A stretch of 64,000 nt of DNA from Rhodococcus_F sp040656415. GTDB lineage: Bacteria > Actinomycetota > Actinomycetes > Mycobacteriales > Mycobacteriaceae. Below are positions 16,554-24,413 of this stretch, in pieces. Under the pieces are notes generated by a model. It was not told where the DNA came from. It was given only the letters and a program-made list of their open reading frames with translations, and ran no database searches. Position 1 is the first letter of the stretch; the number at the start of each line of letters is the position of its first letter. The translations under genes were made by a program, and so were the position numbers. The stretch lies in NCBI RefSeq assembly GCF_040656415.1, contig NZ_JBFAMC010000002.1:248001-312000 (forward strand). Direction: 5' to 3'.

Positions 16554-17321
16554 TTACCTTGGTGCCATGCGCAGAGCACCGTCCATACGAATAGTCTCAC
16601 CGTTGAGGTAGTCGTGTTCGACGATCATCTGAGCGAGTTGCGCGTACTCGCTCGGCAGCCCGAGGCGTGACGGGAACGGAACGCCCGCTTCGAGGCCCTT
16701 GCGGTACTCGTCGGTGACACCCGCGAGCATCGGAGTGTCGATGATGCCAGGGGCGATGGTGTTGACCCGGATGCCGAACTGTGCGAGGTCGCGAGCTGCA
16801 GGGACGGTCATTCCCTGTACACCGCCTTTGGATGCGGAGTAGGCGATCTGGCCGATTTGGCCTTCGAACGCGGCAACGGATGCGGTGTTGATGATGACGC
16901 CACGCTGCCCGGACCCGTCGACGGTATCCGTCTTCGCGATGGCGTCGGCGGCTAGGCGCATGACGTTGAACGTGCCGAGCAGGTTGACGGTGATCACGGT
17001 GCGGAACAGCTCGAGATCGTGCGGGCCCTTCTTCGACAGGATGCGACCGGCCCAGCCGACCCCGGCGCAGTTGACGACGATACGCAGCGGCACCAGCGAA
17101 CCAATAACCTGTTGGATGGCCGCCTGCACCTCCTCATCGCTGGTCACGTCCGTGGCAATGAGGGTCACGCTGTCCGGGACGTTTTCGCCGGCGCGCTCGA
17201 TGGACTGCTGCAGATCGAGCCCGAATACGGTGGCTCCAGCGTCTGCGAGGCGCTTGGCGGTGGCGGCGCCGAGTCCCGAGGCCGCTCCGGTGACCAGTGC
17301 GGCGGTTCCCTGAATTTCCAC
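16554..17321 (-). CDS. Short-chain dehydrogenase (3-hydroxyacyl-CoA dehydrogenase / HSD10-like)
   Basis: The 255-residue enzyme has the classical SDR layout. The NAD-binding motif is TGAASGLG (11-18), the NCAGVG segment follows, and the catalytic Ser lies in NTASVAAFEG with the YSASKGG Tyr-x3-Lys. The PG and IDTPML loops close the substrate site. The insertion and overall sequence resemble type-2 (HSD10-like) 3-hydroxyacyl-CoA dehydrogenases that oxidise hydroxyacyl-CoA with NAD. The start is ATG at 17321. It appears to be a single-gene unit followed by its own hairpin. Confidence 0.87.
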   Translation of the reverse strand: MEIQGTAALVTGAASGLGAATAKRLADAGATVFGLDLQQSIERAGENVPDSVTLIATDVTSDEEVQAAIQQVIGSLVPLRIVVNCAGVGWAGRILSKKGPHDLELFRTVITVNLLGTFNVMRLAADAIAKTDTVDGSGQRGVIINTASVAAFEGQIGQIAYSASKGGVQGMTVPAARDLAQFGIRVNTIAPGIIDTPMLAGVTDEYRKGLEAGVPFPSRLGLPSEYAQLAQMIVEHDYLNGETIRMDGALRMAPR

Positions 17322-17439
17322 AGCTGTAATCCCTACTCTTCCGTCGACCTCCGTTGGCCAACCCTGGTGATTTGCACCATAACGCGAAGGGATCGTCGGC
17401 CGTCATCCGGTTGCCGGCAAGGCGAGGGGGACAGCGCCG

Positions 17440-18459
17440 TCATCGACCGGTGTTGCCGAACGGGTCTGCGGGACGCCGTCTTTGCAGGCGCTCGAACTTT
17501 GCGGCCTTCTCCCGCGCCTGTTGTACGGAAATGGGCCATGGTCGATCGATTTCGCGTCCTGCTCGCAGTCTGTCGATCAGTGGCGGCGGCGTCAGCAGCT
17601 TGGGGGAGTCCTGTTCGGCAAGGAGATCGCGGGCTTCCGAATTTCCCCTCATGTACTCCAACAGTGAACGCAATGCGTTCGGCTCAGCGACCAGTTTGTG
17701 CACATATATCGTGGTTTCTTCGTGATCCGAATTGTTGGATGAGGCGTCGGCTTCATTCTTGGTGGTGATTTTCAGTAGTGGATTGTAAAAACTCACTGAG
17801 CTGTGCGTGTAAATCCACGTATCAGGCGTGATGCACGCGATGTTCTCCCATTCGAAGAATCTGTCATCGGTCGTGGCTGCAAAGAATCGGTGTCGACGGG
17901 TGGTGTATTGAATCCCGGAAGGGTAGACGAGAAGGGTGGATGTAGCTCTGAACCCGAGGATGACGATGATGCACAAGAGTGACCCCGAACCGTAGGCGCC
18001 CATGAAGTACGCACCTTCGCGAGTGTCCAGTCCATTCGGTAGCAGGGTTTCACCAATCCCAGTGAACGCCATGACGGCAGCTGTGGACGCGGGAATCCCG
18101 ATGAGTCCAAGTAGGAAGACAAACATATGGATCGAACGCGAGTCGGGTATTGATACTCCATTGCCGTGCCCAGTCGAGCGCGGGCTAATTCGTCTCGACA
18201 CACCGATCCAGGATATTCCCGCAGTTCTAGGCACCATCACCGTGAAGCAGATGAACAGGATGAGGAATACTGTGAAAATGCCGACTTCTCCTGTCGAACC
18301 CTCTCGAACGGCCTCGGTGAGGTTCAAAATCCCAATGACACTCACGCCGAGTATGAGTATCGAGAAGAGCAGCCACCAGTAGCTCAATTTTTGAGGCCAA
18401 TACACCATTTGTGGAATCGGATTGGCAGAGGAAGAGTCAAGGACGAGTTCTGATTGCAT
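17440..18459 (-). CDS. Orphan membrane protein of unknown function, AT-richer than its surroundings
   Basis: The protein has 339 residues. Four hydrophobic segments lie at about 28-50, 60-80, 110-135 and 155-175, followed by a soluble C-terminal part. The segment after the last helix (VYPSGIQYTTRRHRFF, then FFEWENIACITPD) looks like a small beta-domain of the kind seen in PH-like membrane proteins. No family was recognised. Codon use is noticeably more AT-rich and less regular than in neighbours, which suggests recent acquisition. ATG at 18459 follows GGGAG. The genes on both sides have unrelated functions. Confidence 0.65.
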   Translation of the reverse strand: MQSELVLDSSSANPIPQMVYWPQKLSYWWLLFSILILGVSVIGILNLTEAVREGSTGEVGIFTVFLILFICFTVMVPRTAGISWIGVSRRISPRSTGHGNGVSIPDSRSIHMFVFLLGLIGIPASTAAVMAFTGIGETLLPNGLDTREGAYFMGAYGSGSLLCIIVILGFRATSTLLVYPSGIQYTTRRHRFFAATTDDRFFEWENIACITPDTWIYTHSSVSFYNPLLKITTKNEADASSNNSDHEETTIYVHKLVAEPNALRSLLEYMRGNSEARDLLAEQDSPKLLTPPPLIDRLRAGREIDRPWPISVQQAREKAAKFERLQRRRPADPFGNTGR

Positions 18460-18565
18460 GTTCTCCCATGAATGCCTTGTGGTTTGGGCGGGAGGCGTTA
18501 TCGGTGGTCAGAGACGTGTCCTTCCGGTCGCGCCTGCCCGTCAGCCCAGCTGCTGATCGTCGAGG

Positions 18566-19147
18566 TCAGTGTTCCTCGGTCCGACTGAAACTCGTGATCG
18601 TGGTGCCATCGTCGAGTGAGGTGCTGTCGGTTCGTGTGAAGGCGGTCGGCCTGAACTCGCCGTCGAACACCGGCCGTCCGGAACCGGCGACCACCGGATA
18701 GCTCTTGACGATCAACTCGTCGATCTCCGGGAGGAGCGAGGCCGCCAGCTTCCCACCGCCGGCCAGCCAGATGTCGAGGCCGTCTTCGGACTTGAGCTTG
18801 CGCACTGCGGTCAGGGGATCGTCCGCGATCGATTCGATCGCCGGGTCCTGGCTGGTTCCCAGGGTCGTGGACACCACGAGTTGCCGAAGGTGGGCGTACG
18901 GGCTCGTGACACCGATCTCGAGGGCCGGTTCGTACGTCCCGCGGCCCATCACGACCGTGTCGAACGATCGGTTGGGGGTCTCGGTCAGTCCCAAGGTCGG
19001 TCGCATGTGCGTCGGGATGGTCTCGGGGTAGCGGTTGATGATCCAGGCCGCCATCGTGTCGGAGAATGGGAAGAAGTCGGTCTCATCGCCGGGCCCGGCG
19101 ATGCAGCCGTCCAAGGTGACGCCGACGTAGTACACGAGCTTTCGCAT
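18566..19147 (-). CDS. RibD C-terminal/dihydrofolate-reductase-like family protein
   Basis: The 193-residue protein has a DHFR-like fold. It begins MRKLVYYVGVTLDGCIAGPG, then has the TVVMGRGTYEPAL nucleotide segment and DIWLAGGGKLAASLLPEIDELIV, the pattern of RibD C-terminal proteins such as YyaP/YwjB. It would bind NADPH; the substrate is unknown. ATG at 19147 is chosen because family similarity starts there; the longer open frame crosses the divergent TetR gene. An inverted repeat sits immediately upstream, so the TetR gene at 19220 very probably represses it. Confidence 0.82.
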   Translation of the reverse strand: MRKLVYYVGVTLDGCIAGPGDETDFFPFSDTMAAWIINRYPETIPTHMRPTLGLTETPNRSFDTVVMGRGTYEPALEIGVTSPYAHLRQLVVSTTLGTSQDPAIESIADDPLTAVRKLKSEDGLDIWLAGGGKLAASLLPEIDELIVKSYPVVAGSGRPVFDGEFRPTAFTRTDSTSLDDGTTITSFSRTEEH

Positions 19148-19149
19148 AT

Positions 19150-19210
19150 GACCACTCCGTCTGTAGTACTTTGGATGAAGTGGTCTGGAATCTAGCGTTG
19201 CAGATGGAGT
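19150..19210. promoter_or_regulatory. Nested inverted repeats in the shared promoter of a divergent reductase/TetR pair
   Basis: GACCACT (19150-19156) and AGTGGTC (19179-19185) form one inverted repeat. ACTCCGTCTG (19154-19163) and CAGATGGAGT (19201-19210) form a second with one mismatch. They fill the 72 bases between the two start codons, and the second repeat covers the TetR ribosome site. This is the expected place for an autoregulatory TetR operator. Confidence 0.6.
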
Positions 19211-19219
19211 GATGTCAAG

Positions 19220-19792
19220 GTGCGACGGAATGCCGAGCGGCGGGCGGCGCTCGTCGATGGCGCGATCGAGGTGCTCGCTCGTGATGGGGCGCGTGGGCTG
19301 ACGTTCCGGGCTGTCGATGCCGAGGCGGGAGTACCTGCAGGGACCGCGTCGAACTACTTCACCAATCGCGACGATCTGTTGACCCAGGCGGGTCTGAGTG
19401 TCTACGAGCGGCTGCGGCCGGACGATGCGAGTTTGGACCTCAGCCTGACCGGAGCACATGACCGCGAGCATCTCACCGCGCTCATGCGCGAAGTTGTCGG
19501 TCGAGTCGCCGCGTTTCGTACCGGATTCCTCGCACTGCTCGAACTCCGGCTCGAGGCGACCCGACGCCCTGAACTGCGTGCCGTCCTCACAGAACGAGTG
19601 CGGCAGGACCTGGACTTCAACATCTCCGTCCACGCCGAGGCACAGATGCCAGGGGACGCGACGGCTGTGACCCTGCTCTACATGACGCTGAATTGGCTGA
19701 TCGTAGATCGCCTGACGTTGCCGGAATTGTTCTCCGACGAGGAGATCGACGAACTCGTCGAAATGGCGGTCGACCGTGTCTTGCCGAGGTGA
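19220..19792 (+). CDS. TetR-family regulator, probable repressor of the divergent RibD-like gene
   Basis: The 190-residue protein has an N-terminal helix-turn-helix (GLTFRAVDAEAGVPAGTASNYFTNRDDLL, about 27-55) and a helical C-terminal domain rich in Leu and Glu. This form (AGVPAGTASNYF) is common in TetR proteins next to a reductase they control. The start is GTG at 19220, preceded by GGAG at 19206-19209. The divergent pairing and the inverted repeats point to a drug- or metabolite-induced reductase switch. The inducer is unknown. Confidence 0.82.
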   Translation: MRRNAERRAALVDGAIEVLARDGARGLTFRAVDAEAGVPAGTASNYFTNRDDLLTQAGLSVYERLRPDDASLDLSLTGAHDREHLTALMREVVGRVAAFRTGFLALLELRLEATRRPELRAVLTERVRQDLDFNISVHAEAQMPGDATAVTLLYMTLNWLIVDRLTLPELFSDEEIDELVEMAVDRVLPR

Positions 19793-19937
19793 CTCGAGGC
19801 GCGGACAGTTAGATCCGTCGTCATTGCTGACGCTCTAGTGGTGCGAACCTGGTTGATCTGGCGTATCGACCGAGGGCGAGGTGTGGAGTTGGACGACGCA
19901 GACAACATGGCTTTCGTCGTCAGGAGCTAGCACCGAA

Positions 19938-21302
19938 ATGATGTCCTCTGTTGGTCAGGCTGGCAATGAAACGTTTCCTGGTCGCGATGACGACTCTGGT
20001 ACCGGCCGCACCAGGCGAGAACATTCCAGTAGGCCGACGGCACTTCAGAAGCGTGTATTGGCTGGTGGCAGTGTCGGGCACTTCGTCGAGTTCTACGACT
20101 TCACGCTGTATGGGCTGACAGCGGTCGTCATCTCCCAGACGTTCTTCCCCAGCGAGAGCGCCGCGCTTTCGCTGCTTTCTACATTCGCAGCCTTCGGTGT
20201 CGCGTTCATGATTCGACCGCTCGGTGGCTTGTACTTCGGTTCGCTGGGTGACAGGGTCGGTCGGCGCCGAGTCCTACTCATCACATTGGCGGCGATGGGC
20301 GGCGCGACAACCGTCATGGGACTACTTCCCGGGTACGACGAGATCGGGCCTCTCGCGCCAGTCCTGGTGGTCCTGTGCCGGCTTGTGCAAGGTTTCTGTA
20401 CCGGAGGCGAATCCGCCGGCACCCCGTCCTTCGTCTTCGAACACGCACCAATCGAGAAACGCGGATATTGGATCAACGTCACGATCGCGGCGACCGCCTT
20501 GCCCTCTGTGGCTGCCGGAATCTTGATTCTGCTTCTCAGTCGATCGATGTCTGACCAGAGTTTCACATCGTGGGGTTGGCGCATCCCTTTCCTCTTGGCA
20601 CTCCCGCTGGCACTGGTTGGTCTGTATATCCGAAGCAGGACCGAGGAGAGTGACGCCTTCCGGGTAGCCGAAGCCGAGCGGCCCAAGGAGTTCAGCCCGA
20701 TACGTGAAGCCTTCTACGAAAACAAGCTTCGCATGCTTCAGGTTGTATTCGTCGTGGGTCTGTCGGCAATGGGTTTCTCCTTCCTGGCCGGGTACTTCGT
20801 GTCATACCTTCAGACTTCCGGGAATCTGACCCGTGATACGGCTCTCGAGGTCAGCATCGGTGCACTCGCGCTGTATGCGGTGTTGATACCGCTAGCGGGG
20901 CGAGTAGGTGATCGTCTCGGGCGCAAACCAATGCTCATTGCCGGGTCGGCGATGCTCGCAGTCGTCTCGATCCCAGCCTTCATGCTGGTCACGAGCGGTA
21001 GCGTTCCGCTCGCGTTGTCGGGGCAGTTCCTCTTCGTGGTGGCCCTCTGTGTCTACGGCGGTGGGTGCTACACGTTCTTCGTTGAAATCTTCATCACAAG
21101 AACCCGTTTCACCAGTGCTGCCGTCGGGTACAACGTCGCCTACGCCGCTTTCGCTGGTACCGCTCCCTTCGTCGGTACCGCGCTCATCGGAATCACAGAC
21201 GTGCCCTCGGCGCCGGGCTACTACATGGCGGCAGCCGGCGCGATCGTCCTAATCCTCGTCACAGCGACGAATGTTCCGGAAACCCGGGGACGCGTCGATT
21301 AA
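19938..21302 (+). CDS. MFS transporter of the metabolite:H+ symporter (MHS) family
   Basis: The 454-residue, roughly 12-helix inner-membrane protein has the MHS opening GGSVGHFVEFYDFTLYGL and the loop LGDRVGRRRVLL between helices 2 and 3. It also has RLVQGFCTGGESAG in helix 4 and a second GRVGDRLGRKPML after helix 8. Relatives import dicarboxylates, proline/betaine or aromatic acids with protons. Start ATG 19938 follows AGGAG; a longer frame from 19881 lacks a site. It converges with the aminotransferase operon, so it may import the amino acid degraded there. That link is inference from position. Confidence 0.83.
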   Translation: MMSSVGQAGNETFPGRDDDSGTGRTRREHSSRPTALQKRVLAGGSVGHFVEFYDFTLYGLTAVVISQTFFPSESAALSLLSTFAAFGVAFMIRPLGGLYFGSLGDRVGRRRVLLITLAAMGGATTVMGLLPGYDEIGPLAPVLVVLCRLVQGFCTGGESAGTPSFVFEHAPIEKRGYWINVTIAATALPSVAAGILILLLSRSMSDQSFTSWGWRIPFLLALPLALVGLYIRSRTEESDAFRVAEAERPKEFSPIREAFYENKLRMLQVVFVVGLSAMGFSFLAGYFVSYLQTSGNLTRDTALEVSIGALALYAVLIPLAGRVGDRLGRKPMLIAGSAMLAVVSIPAFMLVTSGSVPLALSGQFLFVVALCVYGGGCYTFFVEIFITRTRFTSAAVGYNVAYAAFAGTAPFVGTALIGITDVPSAPGYYMAAAGAIVLILVTATNVPETRGRVD

Positions 21303-21353
21303 CGGATTTCTGTCGCACGCTTGGCGAGAGGTGTCCACGGGCTCGGATCGGCC

Positions 21354-22745
21354 TCAAGAGTTGGTGTGGCGGTCTGCGACGTCGAGCGCCCCATCGAGGA
21401 TCTCGAGCCCCCGGCGGGCCTCGGCGTCGGTGATGGTGCACGGTGGCACGGCGTGGATGCGGTTGAAGTTCGCGAACGGTAGCAGTCCACCTGCCTTGCA
21501 GGCGGCGATGACGTCGTTCATTGCCGGACTGGTGGTCCCGTAGGGGGCGAGGGGCTCCTTCGTGGTTCGATCGGCGACGAGTTCGATCGCCCAGAACACG
21601 CCGAGGCCGCGCACTTCACCGACCGACGGGTGCCGCTCGGCGAGCTCGCGCAGTCCGGGGCCGAGGATCTCGGTCCCGATCCGGGCGGCGTTCTCCACGA
21701 TCCCTTCTTCTTCCATCGCGGTGATCGTTGCGACGGCCGCGGCGGTCGCGAGCGGATGACCCGAGTACGTCAACCCGCCGGGGTAGGGGGAGTCCGCGAA
21801 TGTTGCGGCGATCTTGCCGCTGATCGCGACACCGCCGAGAGGGACGTACCCGGAGTTGACACCCTTGGCGAAGGTGATCAGGTCGGGAACGACATCGAAA
21901 TGGTCGATGGCGAACCATTTTCCGGTCCGTCCGAATCCGGCCATCACCTCGTCGGCGATGAATACGATGCCATAGCGGTCGCACAGTTCCCGGACTCCTG
22001 CCATGTATCCGGGTGGAGGGACCATGATTCCGGACGTGCCGGGAACCGACTCGAGCACGATCGCCGCGATCGATTTCGGCCCCTCGAACTGGATCAACTG
22101 GTCCAGGTGTGCCAGCGCGCGCTCGGTTTCCTGCTGCTCGTCGGCCGAATGGAACTGCGAGCGGTAGAGGAACGGGCCGAAGAAGTGCACGATCCCGCTG
22201 TTGCCGTAGTCGTTGGGCCAACGGCGAGGATCTCCGGTGAGGTTGACCGCGGTGTCGGTGCCACCGTGGTACGACCGGTATCGGGAGAGCACCTTGTACC
22301 GCCCGGTGTGCAAGCGGGCCATACGAACCGCGTGTTCGTTGGCGTCGGCGCCACCGTTGGTGAAGAACACCTTGTTCAAATCGCCGGGGGTGCGTTCGGC
22401 GATCAACCGCGCCGCCTCGGAGCGGGCGGCATTGACGAACTGCGGCGCGACGGTACACAGCTTCGCGGCCTGCTTCGCGATGGCGGCAACCACTTTCGGA
22501 TGCTGATGCCCGATATTGGTGTAGACGAGTTGGGAGGAGAAGTCCAGCAGCGGGGTGCCTTCGCCGTCCCACACGTAGGAGCCCTCGGAGGCGAGCACCG
22601 TCATCGGGGTGATCTGCTCTTGCGCTGACCACGAGTGGAACACGTGCGCACGATCGAGTTCGTAGGCTCGTGCACCTTCGGCGCGGGCCTCGTCCAGATG
22701 CTGTCCCGTGGGCAAGGTGGACTGCTCGCGAGCTGTAGCCGTCAT
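21354..22745 (-). CDS. Class III omega-aminotransferase (beta-alanine/omega-amino acid:pyruvate type)
   Basis: The 463-residue enzyme is PLP-dependent fold type I. Asp265 in ADEVMAGFGRTG binds the pyridine nitrogen, and Lys294 in FAKGVNSGYVPLGG forms the internal aldimine. The TNGGADANEHAVRMAR and YRSYHG segments bind phosphate and the ring. It would move an amino group from an omega-amino acid to pyruvate or oxoglutarate, giving a semialdehyde for the next enzyme. ATG at 22745 follows AAGGA. The dehydrogenase stop is 19 bases upstream, so the pair forms an operon. Beta-alanine, beta-aminoisobutyrate or a polyamine product are candidate substrates. Confidence 0.87.
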   Translation of the reverse strand: MTATAREQSTLPTGQHLDEARAEGARAYELDRAHVFHSWSAQEQITPMTVLASEGSYVWDGEGTPLLDFSSQLVYTNIGHQHPKVVAAIAKQAAKLCTVAPQFVNAARSEAARLIAERTPGDLNKVFFTNGGADANEHAVRMARLHTGRYKVLSRYRSYHGGTDTAVNLTGDPRRWPNDYGNSGIVHFFGPFLYRSQFHSADEQQETERALAHLDQLIQFEGPKSIAAIVLESVPGTSGIMVPPPGYMAGVRELCDRYGIVFIADEVMAGFGRTGKWFAIDHFDVVPDLITFAKGVNSGYVPLGGVAISGKIAATFADSPYPGGLTYSGHPLATAAAVATITAMEEEGIVENAARIGTEILGPGLRELAERHPSVGEVRGLGVFWAIELVADRTTKEPLAPYGTTSPAMNDVIAACKAGGLLPFANFNRIHAVPPCTITDAEARRGLEILDGALDVADRHTNS

Positions 22746-22764
22746 GGTCAGATGTCCTTCCAGC

Positions 22765-24282
22765 TCAGTTGTTCTGGGGAAAACCGAGGTTGATGCCGCC
22801 GTGGCTGGGGTCGAGCCACCGACTCGTGACGACCTTGCCGCGGGTGAAGAAGTGCACACCCTCGGTTCCGTGGGCGTGCGTGTCGCCGAACAGTGAGTTC
22901 TTCCACCCACCGAACGAGTAGTAGGCGGTCGGAACCGGAATGGGGACGTTGATGCCGACCATCCCGACCTCGACCTCGTTCTGGAACCGACGCGCCGCGC
23001 CGCCGTCGTTGGTGAAGATGGCGGTGCCGTTGCCGAACGGGCCGGAGTTGATGAGGTCCAATGCCTCCTCGTACGTGTCGACGCGCACGACGGACAGCAC
23101 CGGTCCGAAGATCTCATCGGTGTACACGGACATGTCGGTCTTGACGTTGTCGATCAGCGTCGGGCCGAGCCAGAACCCGTCCGCGTCACCATCCGCGTCG
23201 ACGTCACGTCCGTCGACCACAATCGTCGCGCCCTCGGATTCACCGGCGTCGATGTAGGACGCGACTTTGTCGCGATGCACCTTGGTCACCAACGGACCCA
23301 TGTCCGAGTCGCGTGTACCGTCGCCGATCTTCAAGGTCTTGGTGCGGTCGGCGATCTTCGACACCAACTCGTCGGCGATGTCTCCGACCGCGACGAGGGC
23401 GCTGATGGCCATGCACCGTTCACCTGCAGATCCGAAACCGGCGTTGACCATGGCGTCGGCTGCGAGATCGAGGTCTGCATCGGGCAGGACGATGGCGTGG
23501 TTCTTCGCGCCACCGAGCGCCTGGACACGCTTGCCGTGTGCGGTGCCGGTCGCGTACACGTACTCGGCGATGGGGGTAGATCCCACGAATGAGATCGCCT
23601 TGACCGCCCGATTCGTGAGTAGTTCGTCGACGGCGGTCTTGTCGCCCTGCAGAACGTTGAAGACGCCGGCGGGCAGTCCCGCTTCGGCCCAGAGCTCGGC
23701 CATCCAGATCGCGGCACTCGGGTCCTTCTCGGACGGTTTGAGGACCACCGTGTTGCCGGCCGCGATGGCGACGGGAAAGAACCACATGGGGACCATGGCG
23801 GGGAAGTTGAACGGCGAGATTATGCCTACCACACCGACGGGTTGCCGGATCGAATGCACGTCGACACCGGTGGAGGCGTTCTCGGTCATACCGCCCTTGA
23901 GTAGATGCGATATGCCGCAGGCAAATTCGACGACTTCCTGGCCACGGGACACTTCGCCGAGGGCATCTGAGACGACCTTGCCGTGCTCGGAGGTGATGAT
24001 CTCGGCTAGTTCGTTCTTGCGCTCGTTGAGCAGTTCGCGGAATTTGAAGATGATCGCGGTCCGCTTGGCGAGTGAGGTGTCGCGCCAGGCCGGAAAAGCG
24101 GTCACGGCGGCGTTGATGACGGCGCGGGCGTCGTCGACGCTCGCCAACGAGACCTGACCGGTGACCGCACCGGTCGCCGGGTTCGTCACCGGAGCGGTGT
24201 TCTCAGCGGTGCCGGTGAAGGTTTTGTTGTCGGACCAGTGCGCGATCGTCCGGACCTGGCCTGTGCCGTTCGTGCGTGACAT
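22765..24282 (-). CDS. mmsA: CoA-acylating methylmalonate-semialdehyde dehydrogenase
   Basis: The 505-residue aldehyde dehydrogenase has features of the CoA-acylating MmsA/IolA branch. The nucleophile is Cys290 in GSAGERCMAIS, SPFNFPAMVPMW binds cofactor, and LGGAKNH replaces the usual general-base Glu segment. It would convert malonate or methylmalonate semialdehyde plus CoA and NAD+ to acetyl- or propionyl-CoA and CO2. ATG 24282 is chosen from family alignment and an AAGGAC site; the longer frame to 24363 enters the promoter. It forms an operon with the downstream aminotransferase and is divergent from the PucR gene. Confidence 0.9.
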   Translation of the reverse strand: MSRTNGTGQVRTIAHWSDNKTFTGTAENTAPVTNPATGAVTGQVSLASVDDARAVINAAVTAFPAWRDTSLAKRTAIIFKFRELLNERKNELAEIITSEHGKVVSDALGEVSRGQEVVEFACGISHLLKGGMTENASTGVDVHSIRQPVGVVGIISPFNFPAMVPMWFFPVAIAAGNTVVLKPSEKDPSAAIWMAELWAEAGLPAGVFNVLQGDKTAVDELLTNRAVKAISFVGSTPIAEYVYATGTAHGKRVQALGGAKNHAIVLPDADLDLAADAMVNAGFGSAGERCMAISALVAVGDIADELVSKIADRTKTLKIGDGTRDSDMGPLVTKVHRDKVASYIDAGESEGATIVVDGRDVDADGDADGFWLGPTLIDNVKTDMSVYTDEIFGPVLSVVRVDTYEEALDLINSGPFGNGTAIFTNDGGAARRFQNEVEVGMVGINVPIPVPTAYYSFGGWKNSLFGDTHAHGTEGVHFFTRGKVVTSRWLDPSHGGINLGFPQNN

Positions 24283-24399
24283 GAAGTTCGCTGTCCTTGC
24301 CTGGGAAATGGGTTGGCATGGGGATGTGCTGTTGCCAATACCCTCATCCGAAACACCGTTCACGGACCATTACGTACTGTAATTACTTCCGTCTTCTTT

Positions 24400-24412
24400 C
24401 TTACACTGTGTA
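24400..24412. promoter_or_regulatory. Palindrome at the PucR start, possible operator
   Basis: TTACACTGTGTAA is a perfect 6-bp inverted repeat around a central base, directly before the pucR-like ATG and in the AT-rich strip shared with the divergent mmsA promoter. Position suggests autoregulation; binding is not shown. Confidence 0.5.
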
Positions 24413-24413
24413 A

